A program made the translations under genes and the position numbers. From Pseudonocardia kunmingensis (GTDB taxonomy: Bacteria > Actinomycetota > Actinomycetes > Mycobacteriales > Pseudonocardiaceae), in the NCBI RefSeq assembly GCF_006716445.1, contig NZ_VFPA01000001.1:1240001-1304000 (forward strand): a DNA stretch of 64,000 bases, in the 5' to 3' direction. The notes beneath the pieces were generated by a model. That model saw nothing but the letters and a program-made list of their open reading frames with translations, searched no databases and had not been told where the DNA came from. Shown here piece after piece: positions 33,353-41,628 of the stretch. Numbering within the stretch: the first letter of the stretch is position 1; each line of letters starts with the position of its first letter.

Positions 33353-34132
33353 GGCTGAGGGCTTCCGCCCCACCGCGCCCACGTGCTCGACGAGCCTGCC
33401 GGGCGGCCCGTCCGGGCGCCACAGCGAGCTCTGCACGACGCCGGGCTCGAGCAGCTCCAACCCGTCGAGGAAGCAGGTGATCTGCTCCGTGGTGCGCAGC
33501 ACGTACGGCTGCGAACCCGCCTGGTTCCACATGCTCACGGCGGCGTCGAACGGCCCGCCGCCGTCGGTCCGGCCGTCCGCCACGACGAGGTGGCTGCCCG
33601 GAGCCACGGCGGCCACGAGATCGCGGACGGACCGGCGGGCCTCGGCGAGGTCCGGCAGGTGGCCGAGGACGTTCGTCAGCACGAGACCCACCGGGCGGTC
33701 GAGGTCGAGGTCGCGGGCGGCGGCGTCGAGGAGCCCCGCGGGGTCGCGCAGGTCGGCCTCGACGTAGGACGTGCCCTCGCCCTGCAGCAGCACCCGGGCG
33801 TGCGCGAGCACCACGGGGTCGTTGTCGGCGTAGACGACCCGCGCCCCCGGCGCGACCCGCTGCACGACCTCGTGGGTGTTGTCGACGGTCGGCAGCCCCG
33901 GGCCGACGTCCACGAACTGGCGCAGGCCGACCTCCCCCGCGAGGTGCTGCAGTGCCCGGGCCAGGAAGCGCCGCGACGAGCGCACGAGGTCGACGACCGG
34001 CGGGTAGGTGGCGCGCAACAGGTCGCCCACCTGCCGGTCGACCGCGTAGTTGTCCTTGCCGCCGAGCCAGTAGTCCCACACACGGGGCGAGTGCGCGACC
34101 GGGGCGTCGGTGCGGCGCTGCTCCCGGTTCAC
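33344..34132 (-). CDS. DUF574/Methyltransf_19 SAM methyltransferase
   Basis: 262 aa, GTG start. HSPRVWDYWLGGKDNYAVDR is the diagnostic N-terminus of this actinobacterial family, followed by FVDVGPGLPTVDN (SAM loop), VVYADNDPVVLAHARVLL, VGLVLTNVLGHL and TCFLDGLELLEPGVV. The family is abundant in actinomycetes and its substrates are mostly unknown. Alone on the minus strand; a CTATCC/GGATAG-bounded fold at 34142-34190 lies upstream. Confidence 0.88.
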   Translation of the reverse strand: MNREQRRTDAPVAHSPRVWDYWLGGKDNYAVDRQVGDLLRATYPPVVDLVRSSRRFLARALQHLAGEVGLRQFVDVGPGLPTVDNTHEVVQRVAPGARVVYADNDPVVLAHARVLLQGEGTSYVEADLRDPAGLLDAAARDLDLDRPVGLVLTNVLGHLPDLAEARRSVRDLVAAVAPGSHLVVADGRTDGGGPFDAAVSMWNQAGSQPYVLRTTEQITCFLDGLELLEPGVVQSSLWRPDGPPGRLVEHVGAVGRKPSASA

Positions 34133-34194
34133 GCGCGCACCCTATCCGGTGATCACCACCCGATCGGGGTACACCTGCCCGTCGGGATAGCCCG

Positions 34195-35028
34195 TCAGAA
34201 CAGGACGGTGGCGAAGCTGCCGATCTGGGTGAACCCGATCCGCGTGTAGGCGGCGCGCGCCACGGTGTTGAAACCGTTGACGTACAGGCTCGACACGCGG
34301 CCCATCGCCGCGAGCCGCTCGGCCACCGCGGCCGTGCCGGCGGTGCCGAGGCCGTGCCCGCGCCGCTCCGGGTGCACCCAGACGCCCTGGATCTGCCCCA
34401 CCTGTCCGGACAGGGCACCGATCTCGGCCTTGAACACGACCTCGTCGTTCTCGAACCGGGCGAACGCGCGGCCCGCGGCCACCAGCTCCGCCACCCGCGC
34501 CCGGTACCCCACCCCGCCGTCGCCCAGCCGCGGGTCGACGCCGACCTCCTCGGTGAACATGGCGATGGCCGCGGGCAGGTAGCGGTCCAGCTCGGCGGGT
34601 CGCACCGGGCGGACGTACGGGTCCGGGTCGACCGCGGGCGGGCCCGCGAGCACCATCAGCGGCTGGTCGGCGCGCACCTCGCGCGGAGGCGCCCAGTGCG
34701 ACGCGAGGTCGTCCCACAGCGGCAGGACGAGCTCGGCCCGCCCGACCAGCGAGGAGCAGGTGCGCCCGTGGCGCCGGGCGCGGTCGGCGAAGCTGCGCAG
34801 GGCCGCGCGGTCACCGCGCAGCGGGACGAGGTTGGCACCGGAGAAGCAGAGGCCGTCGAGCCGGGAGCCGACGGCCCAGAGCTCACCGCCCAGCCGCCAC
34901 GGGTCCAGCCCCGCCACCTCGACGCGGGCAGCGACCATGCAGGCGGCCACCGGATCGTCCTCCAGGGCCGCGCGCACCCCCGCGCGGTCCCGGTCGTCGA
35001 GGAGCCGCGCTCCGGCGAGACGAAGCAC
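34195..35028 (-). CDS. DUF4081/GNAT N-acetyltransferase (Rv2867c-like)
   Basis: 277 aa from GTG 35028. The N-terminal ~130 residues form the DUF4081 domain (CMVAARVEVAGLDPWRLGGELWA). The GNAT core follows with VVFKAEIGALSGQVGQIQGVWVHPERRGHGLGTAG in pattern (acetyl-CoA-binding R-R-G-H-G-L-G) and YVNGFNTVARAAYTRIGF. Substrate unknown. Constant position next to ispG in actinobacteria supports an essential-backbone gene rather than an accessory one. Confidence 0.9.
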   Translation of the reverse strand: MLRLAGARLLDDRDRAGVRAALEDDPVAACMVAARVEVAGLDPWRLGGELWAVGSRLDGLCFSGANLVPLRGDRAALRSFADRARRHGRTCSSLVGRAELVLPLWDDLASHWAPPREVRADQPLMVLAGPPAVDPDPYVRPVRPAELDRYLPAAIAMFTEEVGVDPRLGDGGVGYRARVAELVAAGRAFARFENDEVVFKAEIGALSGQVGQIQGVWVHPERRGHGLGTAGTAAVAERLAAMGRVSSLYVNGFNTVARAAYTRIGFTQIGSFATVLF

Positions 35029-35090
35029 CCCCCAACGATGCCAGACGCCGGCTGCGGTGCCCACGACGGGATCAGCTCTCTCGGAGGGCG

Positions 35091-36233
35091 TCAGCCCACC
35101 GTCACCTGCGGCTCGCCGTCGCCCTCCATCGACTCGGCGATCTTCATCGCCTCCTCGATGAGGGTCTCGACGATCGCGTGCTCCGGCACCGTCTTGATGA
35201 CCTCGCCCTTCACGAAGATCTGGCCCTTGCCGTTGCCCGACGCCACGCCGAGGTCGGCCTCCCGGGCCTCGCCCGGCCCGTTGACGACGCAGCCCATGAC
35301 GGCCACGCGCAGCGGCACCTCCATGCCGGTGAGCCCGGCCGTGACCTCGTCGGCGAGCTTGTAGACGTCCACCTGGGCGCGCCCGCACGACGGGCAGGAG
35401 ACGATCTCCAGCTTGCGGGGGCGCAGGTTCAGCGACTGCAGGATCTGCGTGCCGACCTTGATCTCCTCGACCGGCGGCGCGGACAGCGAGACGCGGATCG
35501 TGTCGCCGATGCCCTGACGCAGCAGCGCCCCGAACGCGACGGCCGACTTGATCGTGCCCTGGAACGCGGGCCCCGCCTCGGTGACGCCGAGGTGCAGCGG
35601 GTAGTCGCACTGCTCGGCGAGCAGCTCGTATGCCCTGATCATCACGACGGGGTCGTTGTGCTTGACCGAGATCTTGATGTCGTGGAAGTCGTGCTCGGCG
35701 AACAGGCTCGCCTCCCACATGGCCGACTCGGCGAGCGCCTCGGGTGTGGCCTTGCCGTACTTCTGCATCAGGCGCTTGTCCAGCGAGCCCGCGTTGACGC
35801 CGATGCGGATCGGGGTGCCGTGGTCCTTCGCGGCGGCCGCGATCTCCTTGACCTGGTCGTCGAACTTGCGGATGTTGCCGGGGTTCACCCGGACGGCCGC
35901 GCAGCCGGCCTCGATCGCGGCGAAGACGTACTTCGGCTGGAAGTGGATGTCGGCGATCACCGGGATCTGCGACTTCCGCGCGATCGCGGGCAGCGCGTCG
36001 GCGTCGTCCTGGCTGGGACACGCGACGCGCACGATGTCGCAGCCCGAGGCCGTGAGCTCGGCGATCTGCTGGAGGGTGGCGTTGACGTCGGCGGTGAGGG
36101 TGGTGGTCATCGACTGCACCGAGATGGGGTGGTCGCTACCGACACCCACCGCCCCGACCTGCAGCTGCCGGGTCTTGCGGCGCGGGGCCAGTGTCGGCGC
36201 GGGCGGTGCGGGCATGCCCAGGGAGACGCTCAC
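35091..36233 (-). CDS. ispG: 4-hydroxy-3-methylbut-2-enyl-diphosphate synthase
   Basis: 380 aa, GTG start giving the mycobacterial-type N-terminus [19 protein letters not shown]. Converts MEcPP to HMBPP in the MEP isoprenoid pathway. Seen: [32 protein letters not shown], and the three [4Fe-4S] cysteines in VSCPSCGR and [10 protein letters not shown]. In M. tuberculosis it follows rseP and dxr; here 11 kb of nicotinate genes intervene, so it needs its own promoter downstream of the hairpin at 36324-36372. Confidence 0.96.
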   Translation of the reverse strand: MSVSLGMPAPPAPTLAPRRKTRQLQVGAVGVGSDHPISVQSMTTTLTADVNATLQQIAELTASGCDIVRVACPSQDDADALPAIARKSQIPVIADIHFQPKYVFAAIEAGCAAVRVNPGNIRKFDDQVKEIAAAAKDHGTPIRIGVNAGSLDKRLMQKYGKATPEALAESAMWEASLFAEHDFHDIKISVKHNDPVVMIRAYELLAEQCDYPLHLGVTEAGPAFQGTIKSAVAFGALLRQGIGDTIRVSLSAPPVEEIKVGTQILQSLNLRPRKLEIVSCPSCGRAQVDVYKLADEVTAGLTGMEVPLRVAVMGCVVNGPGEAREADLGVASGNGKGQIFVKGEVIKTVPEHAIVETLIEEAMKIAESMEGDGEPQVTVG

Positions 36234-36323
36234 GGCTCCAGTATCCCCGGGCCGTGCCGGAAGCGCCGCCGACGGTGTCCGGGCCCACCCCGGCTCTCGC
36301 AGGGTGAGCGCCACCGGGCGACC

Positions 36324-36372
36324 GACGAACGGCACTGTCGTCGCTTCCTCGCCGACGAGAGTGCCGTTCGTC
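36324..36372 (-). terminator. Strong hairpin between the nic cluster and ispG
   Basis: GACGAACGGCACT (36324-36336) pairs perfectly with AGTGCCGTTCGTC (36360-36372), with a second inner TCGTCG/CGACGA pairing. It lies 11 bp past the nicD stop and 90 bp before ispG, fitting a terminator of the nicotinate operon. It also marks one boundary of the inserted cluster. Confidence 0.7.
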
Positions 36373-36382
36373 GCCCTGCCGC

Positions 36383-37216
36383 TCAATCGCGCAACGCGCT
36401 CAGGAGTCCGCGGAGCCGGTCGAGCGCGACGCCGGGCTCGTCCCAGAAGACCATGTGGCCCGCTCCCGGGACCTCTTCCAGCCTCGCCGCCGGGTTCGTG
36501 GCCGCCGCCTCCGCGGCGCCCTCGGCCGTCACCACCGGGCTGTCCCCGCCGTGCACGAGCACGGTGGGGGCGGGCACGTGCGGCCAGGTCGCGAAGAAGT
36601 CCTCGCTCTCGAACCCGGCGTGGGTGGCCGCGATCGCCTCGGCGTCGCAGCTGGACAGCCACCGGGCGCGGAGCTCCTGCTCGCGGCGCGGCCAGCGCGG
36701 CCACGACCGGGCCACCTCGTCGGCGTCGGTGCCCCGCCGCGCCTGCTCCAGCTGCCCGAGGAACGCCTCCAGCGTGGTCGGGTACGGGCCGCGGCCCGGC
36801 CCGCTCATCGGCGGGTCGACGAGCACCGTGCCCCGCAACGGGACGCCCCGGGCCGCCACGACCGCCGCGATCCGCGCGCCCATCGAGTGGCCGAGCAGCA
36901 GCGGGCGGTCGAGGCCGAGGCCGTCGAGCACGGCGACGGTGTCGTCGGCGTAGTCGTCGAGCGTGTAGGACTTGCCGGAGTCCGAGAGCCCCCGGCCCCG
37001 GACGTCCACGACGATCGGGCGCACCAGGTCCGTCAGCTCGCGCGCGACGAAGTCCATCGTGACCGCCGGGCTGGTGATCCCGGGCAGCACGACGAGCGGG
37101 ACGCCGTCGCCGCCGTAGTCGAGGACGTGCAGGCGCAGGTCCCCCGACCGGGCCCAGCGCGACTGCGCGGGCACGTCGGCCAGGTCGGCCAGCGCCGCCT
37201 GGAGCACCGCCCTCAT
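36383..37216 (-). CDS. nicD: N-formylmaleamate deformylase (alpha/beta hydrolase)
   Basis: 277 aa, ATG overlapping the nicF stop. Alpha/beta hydrolase with GHSMGA (Ser111), [14 protein letters not shown] and [12 protein letters not shown] (His254). The combination with nicF, nicX and nicE identifies it as NicD, which hydrolyses N-formylmaleamate to maleamate plus formate. By sequence alone it would be only a generic hydrolase; the pathway context makes the call. Last gene of the minus-strand nic operon. Confidence 0.82.
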   Translation of the reverse strand: MRAVLQAALADLADVPAQSRWARSGDLRLHVLDYGGDGVPLVVLPGITSPAVTMDFVARELTDLVRPIVVDVRGRGLSDSGKSYTLDDYADDTVAVLDGLGLDRPLLLGHSMGARIAAVVAARGVPLRGTVLVDPPMSGPGRGPYPTTLEAFLGQLEQARRGTDADEVARSWPRWPRREQELRARWLSSCDAEAIAATHAGFESEDFFATWPHVPAPTVLVHGGDSPVVTAEGAAEAAATNPAARLEEVPGAGHMVFWDEPGVALDRLRGLLSALRD

Positions 37217-37839
37217 CGCGCCGCCTTCACGTAGGAAACGGCCTCGGTCACATCGATCACGTCTCCGTACTTCGCCTGGATGTCGAACAGATTGGCCTCG
37301 TGCGGGCTCTGCGCGCGGTCGCCCACGCACTCCCGCGGCACCAGCACCGAGAACCCGCTCTGCACCGCGTCCACGGCGGTGGCACGCACGCACCCGCTCG
37401 TCGTGGCGCCGCAGACGAGGACGGTGTCGACCCGCAGGCCGGCGAGCAGCGCGGCGAGCGTGGTGCCGAAGAAGGCCGAGGCGCCCTTCTTGGTGATCAG
37501 GTGGTCGCGCGGGTCGACCGGCAGCCGGTCGTCCACGGCGACGGCGCGGCTTCCCTCGCGCAGCGCCCGCATGCCGGGAGCCTTGGTCAGCCAGGTGACG
37601 TCGTCGCCGTCGGCCTCTGCCGGGGTGTAGGCGATCGTCGTGAACACCACCGGCACGCCCGCGGGCCGGCCGGCCTCGATCAGCTCGGCGGTCGCCGCGA
37701 CGACGTCGGACAGGTCTGCACCCGTCGGGGCCGCGGGGTCGGTGAAGCCGTGCGTCAGGTCCACCACCACGATCGCGGGCCGCTGCCCGCGCCGCACCGG
37801 CGCACCGAAGCCCGCCCGCTCGTAGACCGCGTCCGTCAT
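37213..37839 (-). CDS. nicF: Maleamate amidohydrolase (isochorismatase fold)
   Basis: 208 aa, ATG behind GGAGGAGC. Isochorismatase/cysteine hydrolase triad: Asp27 (VVVDLTHGF), Lys in [12 protein letters not shown] (117-118), Cys150 in [16 protein letters not shown], with the cis-peptide region before it. Deamidates maleamate to maleate and ammonia. Related N-carbamoylsarcosine amidases share the fold, but linkage to nicD, nicE and nicX supports NicF. Overlaps both neighbours by 4 bp. Confidence 0.87.
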   Translation of the reverse strand: MTDAVYERAGFGAPVRRGQRPAIVVVDLTHGFTDPAAPTGADLSDVVAATAELIEAGRPAGVPVVFTTIAYTPAEADGDDVTWLTKAPGMRALREGSRAVAVDDRLPVDPRDHLITKKGASAFFGTTLAALLAGLRVDTVLVCGATTSGCVRATAVDAVQSGFSVLVPRECVGDRAQSPHEANLFDIQAKYGDVIDVTEAVSYVKAAR

Positions 37840-38348
37840 GCGCTCCTCCTGTCCAGCTGCTCCTGCAGCGCCGTGCGGCGCCGGGACGCGCAGTCGTCCA
37901 CGGCCTCGACGATGGTCTGGTAGCCCGTGCACCGGCACAGGTTCGACGCCACCACCTCGCGGATCTCCTCCTTCGACGCGTCCGGGCGCTCGGCGAGGTA
38001 GCCCTCGGCGAGCATCAGGAAGCCCGGTGTGCAGAACCCGCACTGCAGTCCGTGGTGCGCCGAGAACGCCTGCTGCAGGTCCGAGAGCGTCCCGTCCGGT
38101 TCCGCGAGCGACTCGACCGTCCGGATGTCGGCGTCCTCCGCCTGCGCGGCGAACAGCAGGCACGCCCGCACCGGAGCGCCGTCGACGAGCACCGTGCACG
38201 CCCCGCAGATCCCGTGCTCGCAGCCCACGTGCGTGCCGGTGAGGCCGAGGTCGTGGCGCAGCACGTCCACGAGCGTGCGCCGGGGCTCGATCGCGAGGTC
38301 GTGCCGCTCGCCGTTGACGGTCAGCTCGATGAGCTGGATCTCAGACAT
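37836..38348 (-). CDS. Nicotinate hydroxylase, [2Fe-2S] small subunit
   Basis: 170 aa, ATG behind GGAGGC, overlapping the large-subunit stop by 8 bp. N-terminal plant-type [2Fe-2S] site CEHGICGACTVLVDG with a fourth Cys (VRAC), and the C-terminal site CGFCTPGF with NLCRCTGY. Passes electrons from molybdopterin to FAD in xanthine-oxidase-family enzymes. In this cluster the substrate should be nicotinate (to 6-hydroxynicotinate). Corresponds to NicA by domain, but the complex here is three-subunit. Confidence 0.92.
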   Translation of the reverse strand: MSEIQLIELTVNGERHDLAIEPRRTLVDVLRHDLGLTGTHVGCEHGICGACTVLVDGAPVRACLLFAAQAEDADIRTVESLAEPDGTLSDLQQAFSAHHGLQCGFCTPGFLMLAEGYLAERPDASKEEIREVVASNLCRCTGYQTIVEAVDDCASRRRTALQEQLDRRSA

Positions 38349-40701
38349 GCGTTGCCTCCAGGGCCCGGTGCACGGACTCCCGCGCGATCGGGGTGTCGTC
38401 CAGCTCCACGCCGGTGGCGCGCAGCGCGTCGTTGACCGCGTTGAGCACGGCGGCGGGCGCGCCGATCGTGCCGCCCTCCCCCGCGCCCTTGGCGCCGTTC
38501 GCGGTGAACGCGCACGGCGTCTCCAGGTGGTGGATCGCGACGTCGGGGATCTCCGCGGCCGTGGGCACCTTGTACTCCATGAAGCTCGGCGCCTGCGGCT
38601 GCCCGGCGTCGTCGTAGGTGACCTGCTCGAACAGCGCGCCTGCGATCCCCTGCGCGATCCCGCCCCGGCACTGCCCCTCGACGATCTGCGGGTGGATCGC
38701 CACCCCGCAGTCCTCCACGCAGACGTAGCGCAGGATGTCCACGCCACCGGTCCCGGGATCCAGCTCGACGACGACGCCGTGGGTGGCGTTGGAGAACGTG
38801 CCGTCGCCGCCGACGTCGAAGCTCGCCGTGGCCGTCAGCCCCGGGCCGACGCCCTTGGGCAGGAGGTGGGAGCGCAGGTAGGCGACGTCGGCGAGCTCGG
38901 CGAACGACAACCTGCGGGAGCCGTCGCGCAGCCGTACGCCACCGGCGCCGTCGAGCTCGCAGGCGTCGACGTCGGCGTCGAGCAGGTGCGCCGCGATCTC
39001 CCGCAGCTGCTCGCCGAGCTTCTCCGAGGCCGCCGCGACCGCGCTGCCGCCGATCGTGATCGAGCGGCTGGCGAACGAGCCCCAGCCGTAGGTGATCCGG
39101 TCGGTGTCGCCCTGCACGATCTTGACGCGGGCGATGTCGAGGCCGAGCCGGTCGGCCACGATCTGCGCCATCGTCGTCTCGTGGCTCTGGCCGTGGCTCA
39201 TCGTCCCGGTGGTGACGCTGACCGTGCCCGAGGTGTCCATCCGGATCTCCGAGATGTCGAAGCCGGGCACCACCTGCATCTTCCGCTGCGCGAACGCGCC
39301 CGATCCGTACCCGGTGCGCTCGGAGAAGCAGGCGTAGCCGATCCCGACCACTCGGCCTTCGGCGGCGCGCGCGTCGTACCAGCCCTCGTCGCGCAGCACC
39401 TGCTCGCAGAGGTCGAGCGACTCCCGGTAGGAGCCCGGGTCGTAGGTGATGCCGTTGACGCCGGTGTAGGGGAACACCGTGATCACGTTGCGGCGCCGGA
39501 TCTCCACGGCGTCCATGCCCAGCTCGCGGGCGGCGCGCTCCATCAGCCGCTCCACGACCATGACGTATTGCGGGCGGCTCACCCCGCGGTACGGGGCCGT
39601 CGGCGCCTTGTTCGTGGTGACGGCGCGGCCGCGCACCCGGTAGGCCGGCACCCGGTAGACCGAGGGCATCTCGGCCGAGGCCATCAGAGGCTCGATGCCT
39701 GCGGTGAACGGGTAGCAGGAGTAGGCGCCCATGTCGCAGACGACGTCGGCGTCCAGGGCCAGGATGCGGCCCTCGGCGTCGAACGCGGCGCGCACGTCGT
39801 AGCGCTGCTCGCGGGCGAGGAACGCGGCCGTCAGCGCGTCGCGGCGGTCCTCGATCCACTTCACCGGGCGGCGCAGCCGCAGCGCGGCGGCCGCGGCGGC
39901 GATCTCCTCGCGGCCCACCACGCACTTCTGCCCGAACCCGCCGCCCATGTCCGGGACCGTGACGCGCACCTCCTTCTCGTCCAGCCCGACGCAGCGCGCG
40001 AGCACGGTCCGCACCTGGTGGGGCACCTGCGTGGCCGTCTGCACCTGGAGCTGCTCGTCGCGGTCGTCGAAGGAGGCGACGACGCCGCGGGTCTCCAGCG
40101 GCAGCGCGTTCTGGCGGCCGGTCTTGCTCCGCACCCGGACCACGCAGGGCGCCTCGGCGAACACGTCGTCGATGCCCTCGGTGGCGAACAGCGAGACGTC
40201 CACCAGCGTGTTGCGCGGGGCCTCGGCGTGCACCAGCGGGGCGTCGTCGGCCAGCGCCGCGGTGTCGGAGACGACAGGCTCCAGCTCCTCGTACTCGACG
40301 ACCGCGGCCTCGAGACCGTCCTCGGCGGCGTACGGGTCGCGCGCCACGACGATCGCGACGGGCTCCCCGACGTAGCGGACGGTGTCGCGGGCGAGCACCG
40401 GCATGGCGGTGGGCACGAACTCGTGCGGCGGGCGGTCGAGCAGCGCGGTGATGTCGCGCAGGTCCAGGTCGGCCGCGGAGAAGGCGGCGACGACGCCGGG
40501 CACCGCCCGCACCTCGTCCAGGTCGACCGCGACGATCCGCCCGTGCGCCACCGGGCTGCGCACGAACTGCGCGTGCAGCATCCCGGGCAGCACGATGTCG
40601 TCGACGAACCGGCCGCGCCCGGCCAGCAACCGCGGGTCCTCCCGCCGCGGGACCGACGCCCCGATCCAGGCGCCGTCGCGGCGGAACCGAGGCTCGTTCA
40701 T
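38341..40701 (-). CDS. Nicotinate hydroxylase, molybdopterin large subunit
   Basis: 786 aa, CoxL/XdhB type. Contains ASVPRREDPRLLAGRGRFVDD at the start, VRYVGEPVAIVVA, the molybdopterin loop DMGGGFGQK, APYRGVSRPQ, and the catalytic Glu in GAKGAGEGGTIG near the C-terminus. No Cys-Ser-Arg CODH motif is visible in the active-site loop (TAPYRGVSRP), so carbon monoxide dehydrogenase is unlikely. Unlike P. putida NicB it has no fused cytochrome-c domains, so electrons should pass to the separate FAD subunit. Confidence 0.9.
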   Translation of the reverse strand: MNEPRFRRDGAWIGASVPRREDPRLLAGRGRFVDDIVLPGMLHAQFVRSPVAHGRIVAVDLDEVRAVPGVVAAFSAADLDLRDITALLDRPPHEFVPTAMPVLARDTVRYVGEPVAIVVARDPYAAEDGLEAAVVEYEELEPVVSDTAALADDAPLVHAEAPRNTLVDVSLFATEGIDDVFAEAPCVVRVRSKTGRQNALPLETRGVVASFDDRDEQLQVQTATQVPHQVRTVLARCVGLDEKEVRVTVPDMGGGFGQKCVVGREEIAAAAAALRLRRPVKWIEDRRDALTAAFLAREQRYDVRAAFDAEGRILALDADVVCDMGAYSCYPFTAGIEPLMASAEMPSVYRVPAYRVRGRAVTTNKAPTAPYRGVSRPQYVMVVERLMERAARELGMDAVEIRRRNVITVFPYTGVNGITYDPGSYRESLDLCEQVLRDEGWYDARAAEGRVVGIGYACFSERTGYGSGAFAQRKMQVVPGFDISEIRMDTSGTVSVTTGTMSHGQSHETTMAQIVADRLGLDIARVKIVQGDTDRITYGWGSFASRSITIGGSAVAAASEKLGEQLREIAAHLLDADVDACELDGAGGVRLRDGSRRLSFAELADVAYLRSHLLPKGVGPGLTATASFDVGGDGTFSNATHGVVVELDPGTGGVDILRYVCVEDCGVAIHPQIVEGQCRGGIAQGIAGALFEQVTYDDAGQPQAPSFMEYKVPTAAEIPDVAIHHLETPCAFTANGAKGAGEGGTIGAPAAVLNAVNDALRATGVELDDTPIARESVHRALEATHV

Positions 40702-41624
40702 CCCTCTCCTCCCTGCTCATGATCAGCGTGTCGGCGCGTTCCCGGGTCGTTTCCGCCCGCGATCGCGCCGAACCGCTGATCATGCGGGCGGGCCGCCTCG
40801 GCGCAGGCCCGCGCGACGAGCGTCCGGACGAGCCCGCGCCGGTAGTGCGCGCTGATCCCCGGCTCGTCCCGGGCGTCGATCGCCTCCGCCGCGGCTGACG
40901 CCGCCCGTGAGTGGATACGAGTGCTGGAGCACTCGTCTCCACTCACGACCTCGGCCAGCACGGCCTCGGCCGCCGGGACGCGCAGCGGCACCGGGGCGAC
41001 GCCGCCGAGCACCACGCGCGCGGCGTCCAGGTCCACGGCCGCGGCCACGATCGCGAAGTCACCGCGCCGCTCGGCGTACTCGGTGAGCGCCGCGCGGGGC
41101 GCCGGCCGCGGGAAGACCACCTCGACGATCAGCTCGTCCGGCTCGAGCGCGGTGGTGAACACGCCCTGGAAGAACTCCTCGGCCGCGATGCTCCGCCGCC
41201 CCGCCGGTCCCTCCACCACGACCTGCGCGTCGAGCAGCACCGCGAGCAGGCACCACTCGGCGGTGGCGTCGGCGTGCGCGATGCTGCCGCCCACCGTGCC
41301 GCGGGTGCGGATCGGCAGGTGCCCCACCCACGCCATCGCCTCGGACAGGACCCGGAAGCCCGGGCCGAGGTCGGCGGTCTCGACGGCGTGGTGGGTGACG
41401 AGCGCGCCGAGCCGCAGCGCGCCCGAGTCGCGGGTGATCGCGTCGAGACCGGGGATCCGGCCGATGTCGATCAGGTGCTCGGGGCGGGCGAGGCGGAAGT
41501 TCATCATCGCGACCAGGCTCTGGCCGCCCGCGATGACCTTCGCGTCGTCCCCCAGCTCGGCGAGGAGCCCCACCGCGCCCGGGACCGTCCGGGCGCGGTG
41601 GTAGGTGAACGCGGCGGGCTTCAT
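40698..41624 (-). CDS. Nicotinate hydroxylase, FAD subunit, with two repeat-derived segments
   Basis: 308 aa, CoxM/XdhC type: FAD motifs AGGQSL (32-37) and TRGTVGGSIAHADAT (108-121). Residues 227-239 (VSGDECSSTRIHS) are encoded exactly by the 40-bp palindrome at 40907-40946, in a linker of the C-terminal CO_deh_flav_C domain. The last ~28 residues (from HDQRFG) come from the inverted repeat at 40718-40784 and are not family-like. Stop/start overlap with the large subunit is kept. The subunit is probably functional because core motifs are intact, but the C-terminal domain is altered. Confidence 0.88.
   Translation of the reverse strand: MKPAAFTYHRARTVPGAVGLLAELGDDAKVIAGGQSLVAMMNFRLARPEHLIDIGRIPGLDAITRDSGALRLGALVTHHAVETADLGPGFRVLSEAMAWVGHLPIRTRGTVGGSIAHADATAEWCLLAVLLDAQVVVEGPAGRRSIAAEEFFQGVFTTALEPDELIVEVVFPRPAPRAALTEYAERRGDFAIVAAAVDLDAARVVLGGVAPVPLRVPAAEAVLAEVVSGDECSSTRIHSRAASAAAEAIDARDEPGISAHYRRGLVRTLVARACAEAARPHDQRFGAIAGGNDPGTRRHADHEQGGEG
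40718..40784. repeat. Inverted repeat forming the 3' end of the FAD-subunit gene
   Basis: CATGATCAGCGTGTCGGCGCG (first 20 of 21 bases matter; 40718-40738) and its inverse (40764-40784) match except for two bases, around a 25-bp centre. The arm tip CATGATCAGCG also occurs at 21790-21800, so this is a second dispersed family. Confidence 0.75.
40907..40946. repeat. 40-bp palindromic element inside a coding sequence (copy 2)
   Basis: Left arm GTGAGTGGATACGAGTGCT, centre GG, right arm AGCACTCGTCTCCACTCAC; one mismatch between arms. Three bases differ from copy 1 at 18095-18134. It lies in the FAD-subunit gene at a codon boundary and in the same reading frame as copy 1. Confidence 0.85.
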
Positions 41625-41628
41625 GGGC

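Noticed and set aside
34142..34190. Stem-loop bounded by CTATCC/GGATAG with CCCGATCGGG inside
   Set aside because: Possible terminator between the methyltransferase and GNAT genes, but the arms are short and the direction of transcription does not need one here.
38029..40722. 897-codon open frame antisense to the hydroxylase large subunit (similar long frames at 18099-20564 and 55829-58513, plus strand)
   Set aside because: Composition is rich in Arg, Gly, His and Val with no domain motifs, while the opposite strand encodes a recognisable enzyme. Long antisense frames are expected at this GC content.
38341..41624. Aerobic carbon monoxide dehydrogenase (coxMSL)
   Set aside because: Subunit set is similar, but the large subunit lacks the CO dehydrogenase Cys-Ser-Arg active-site loop and the genes sit in a full nic cluster.
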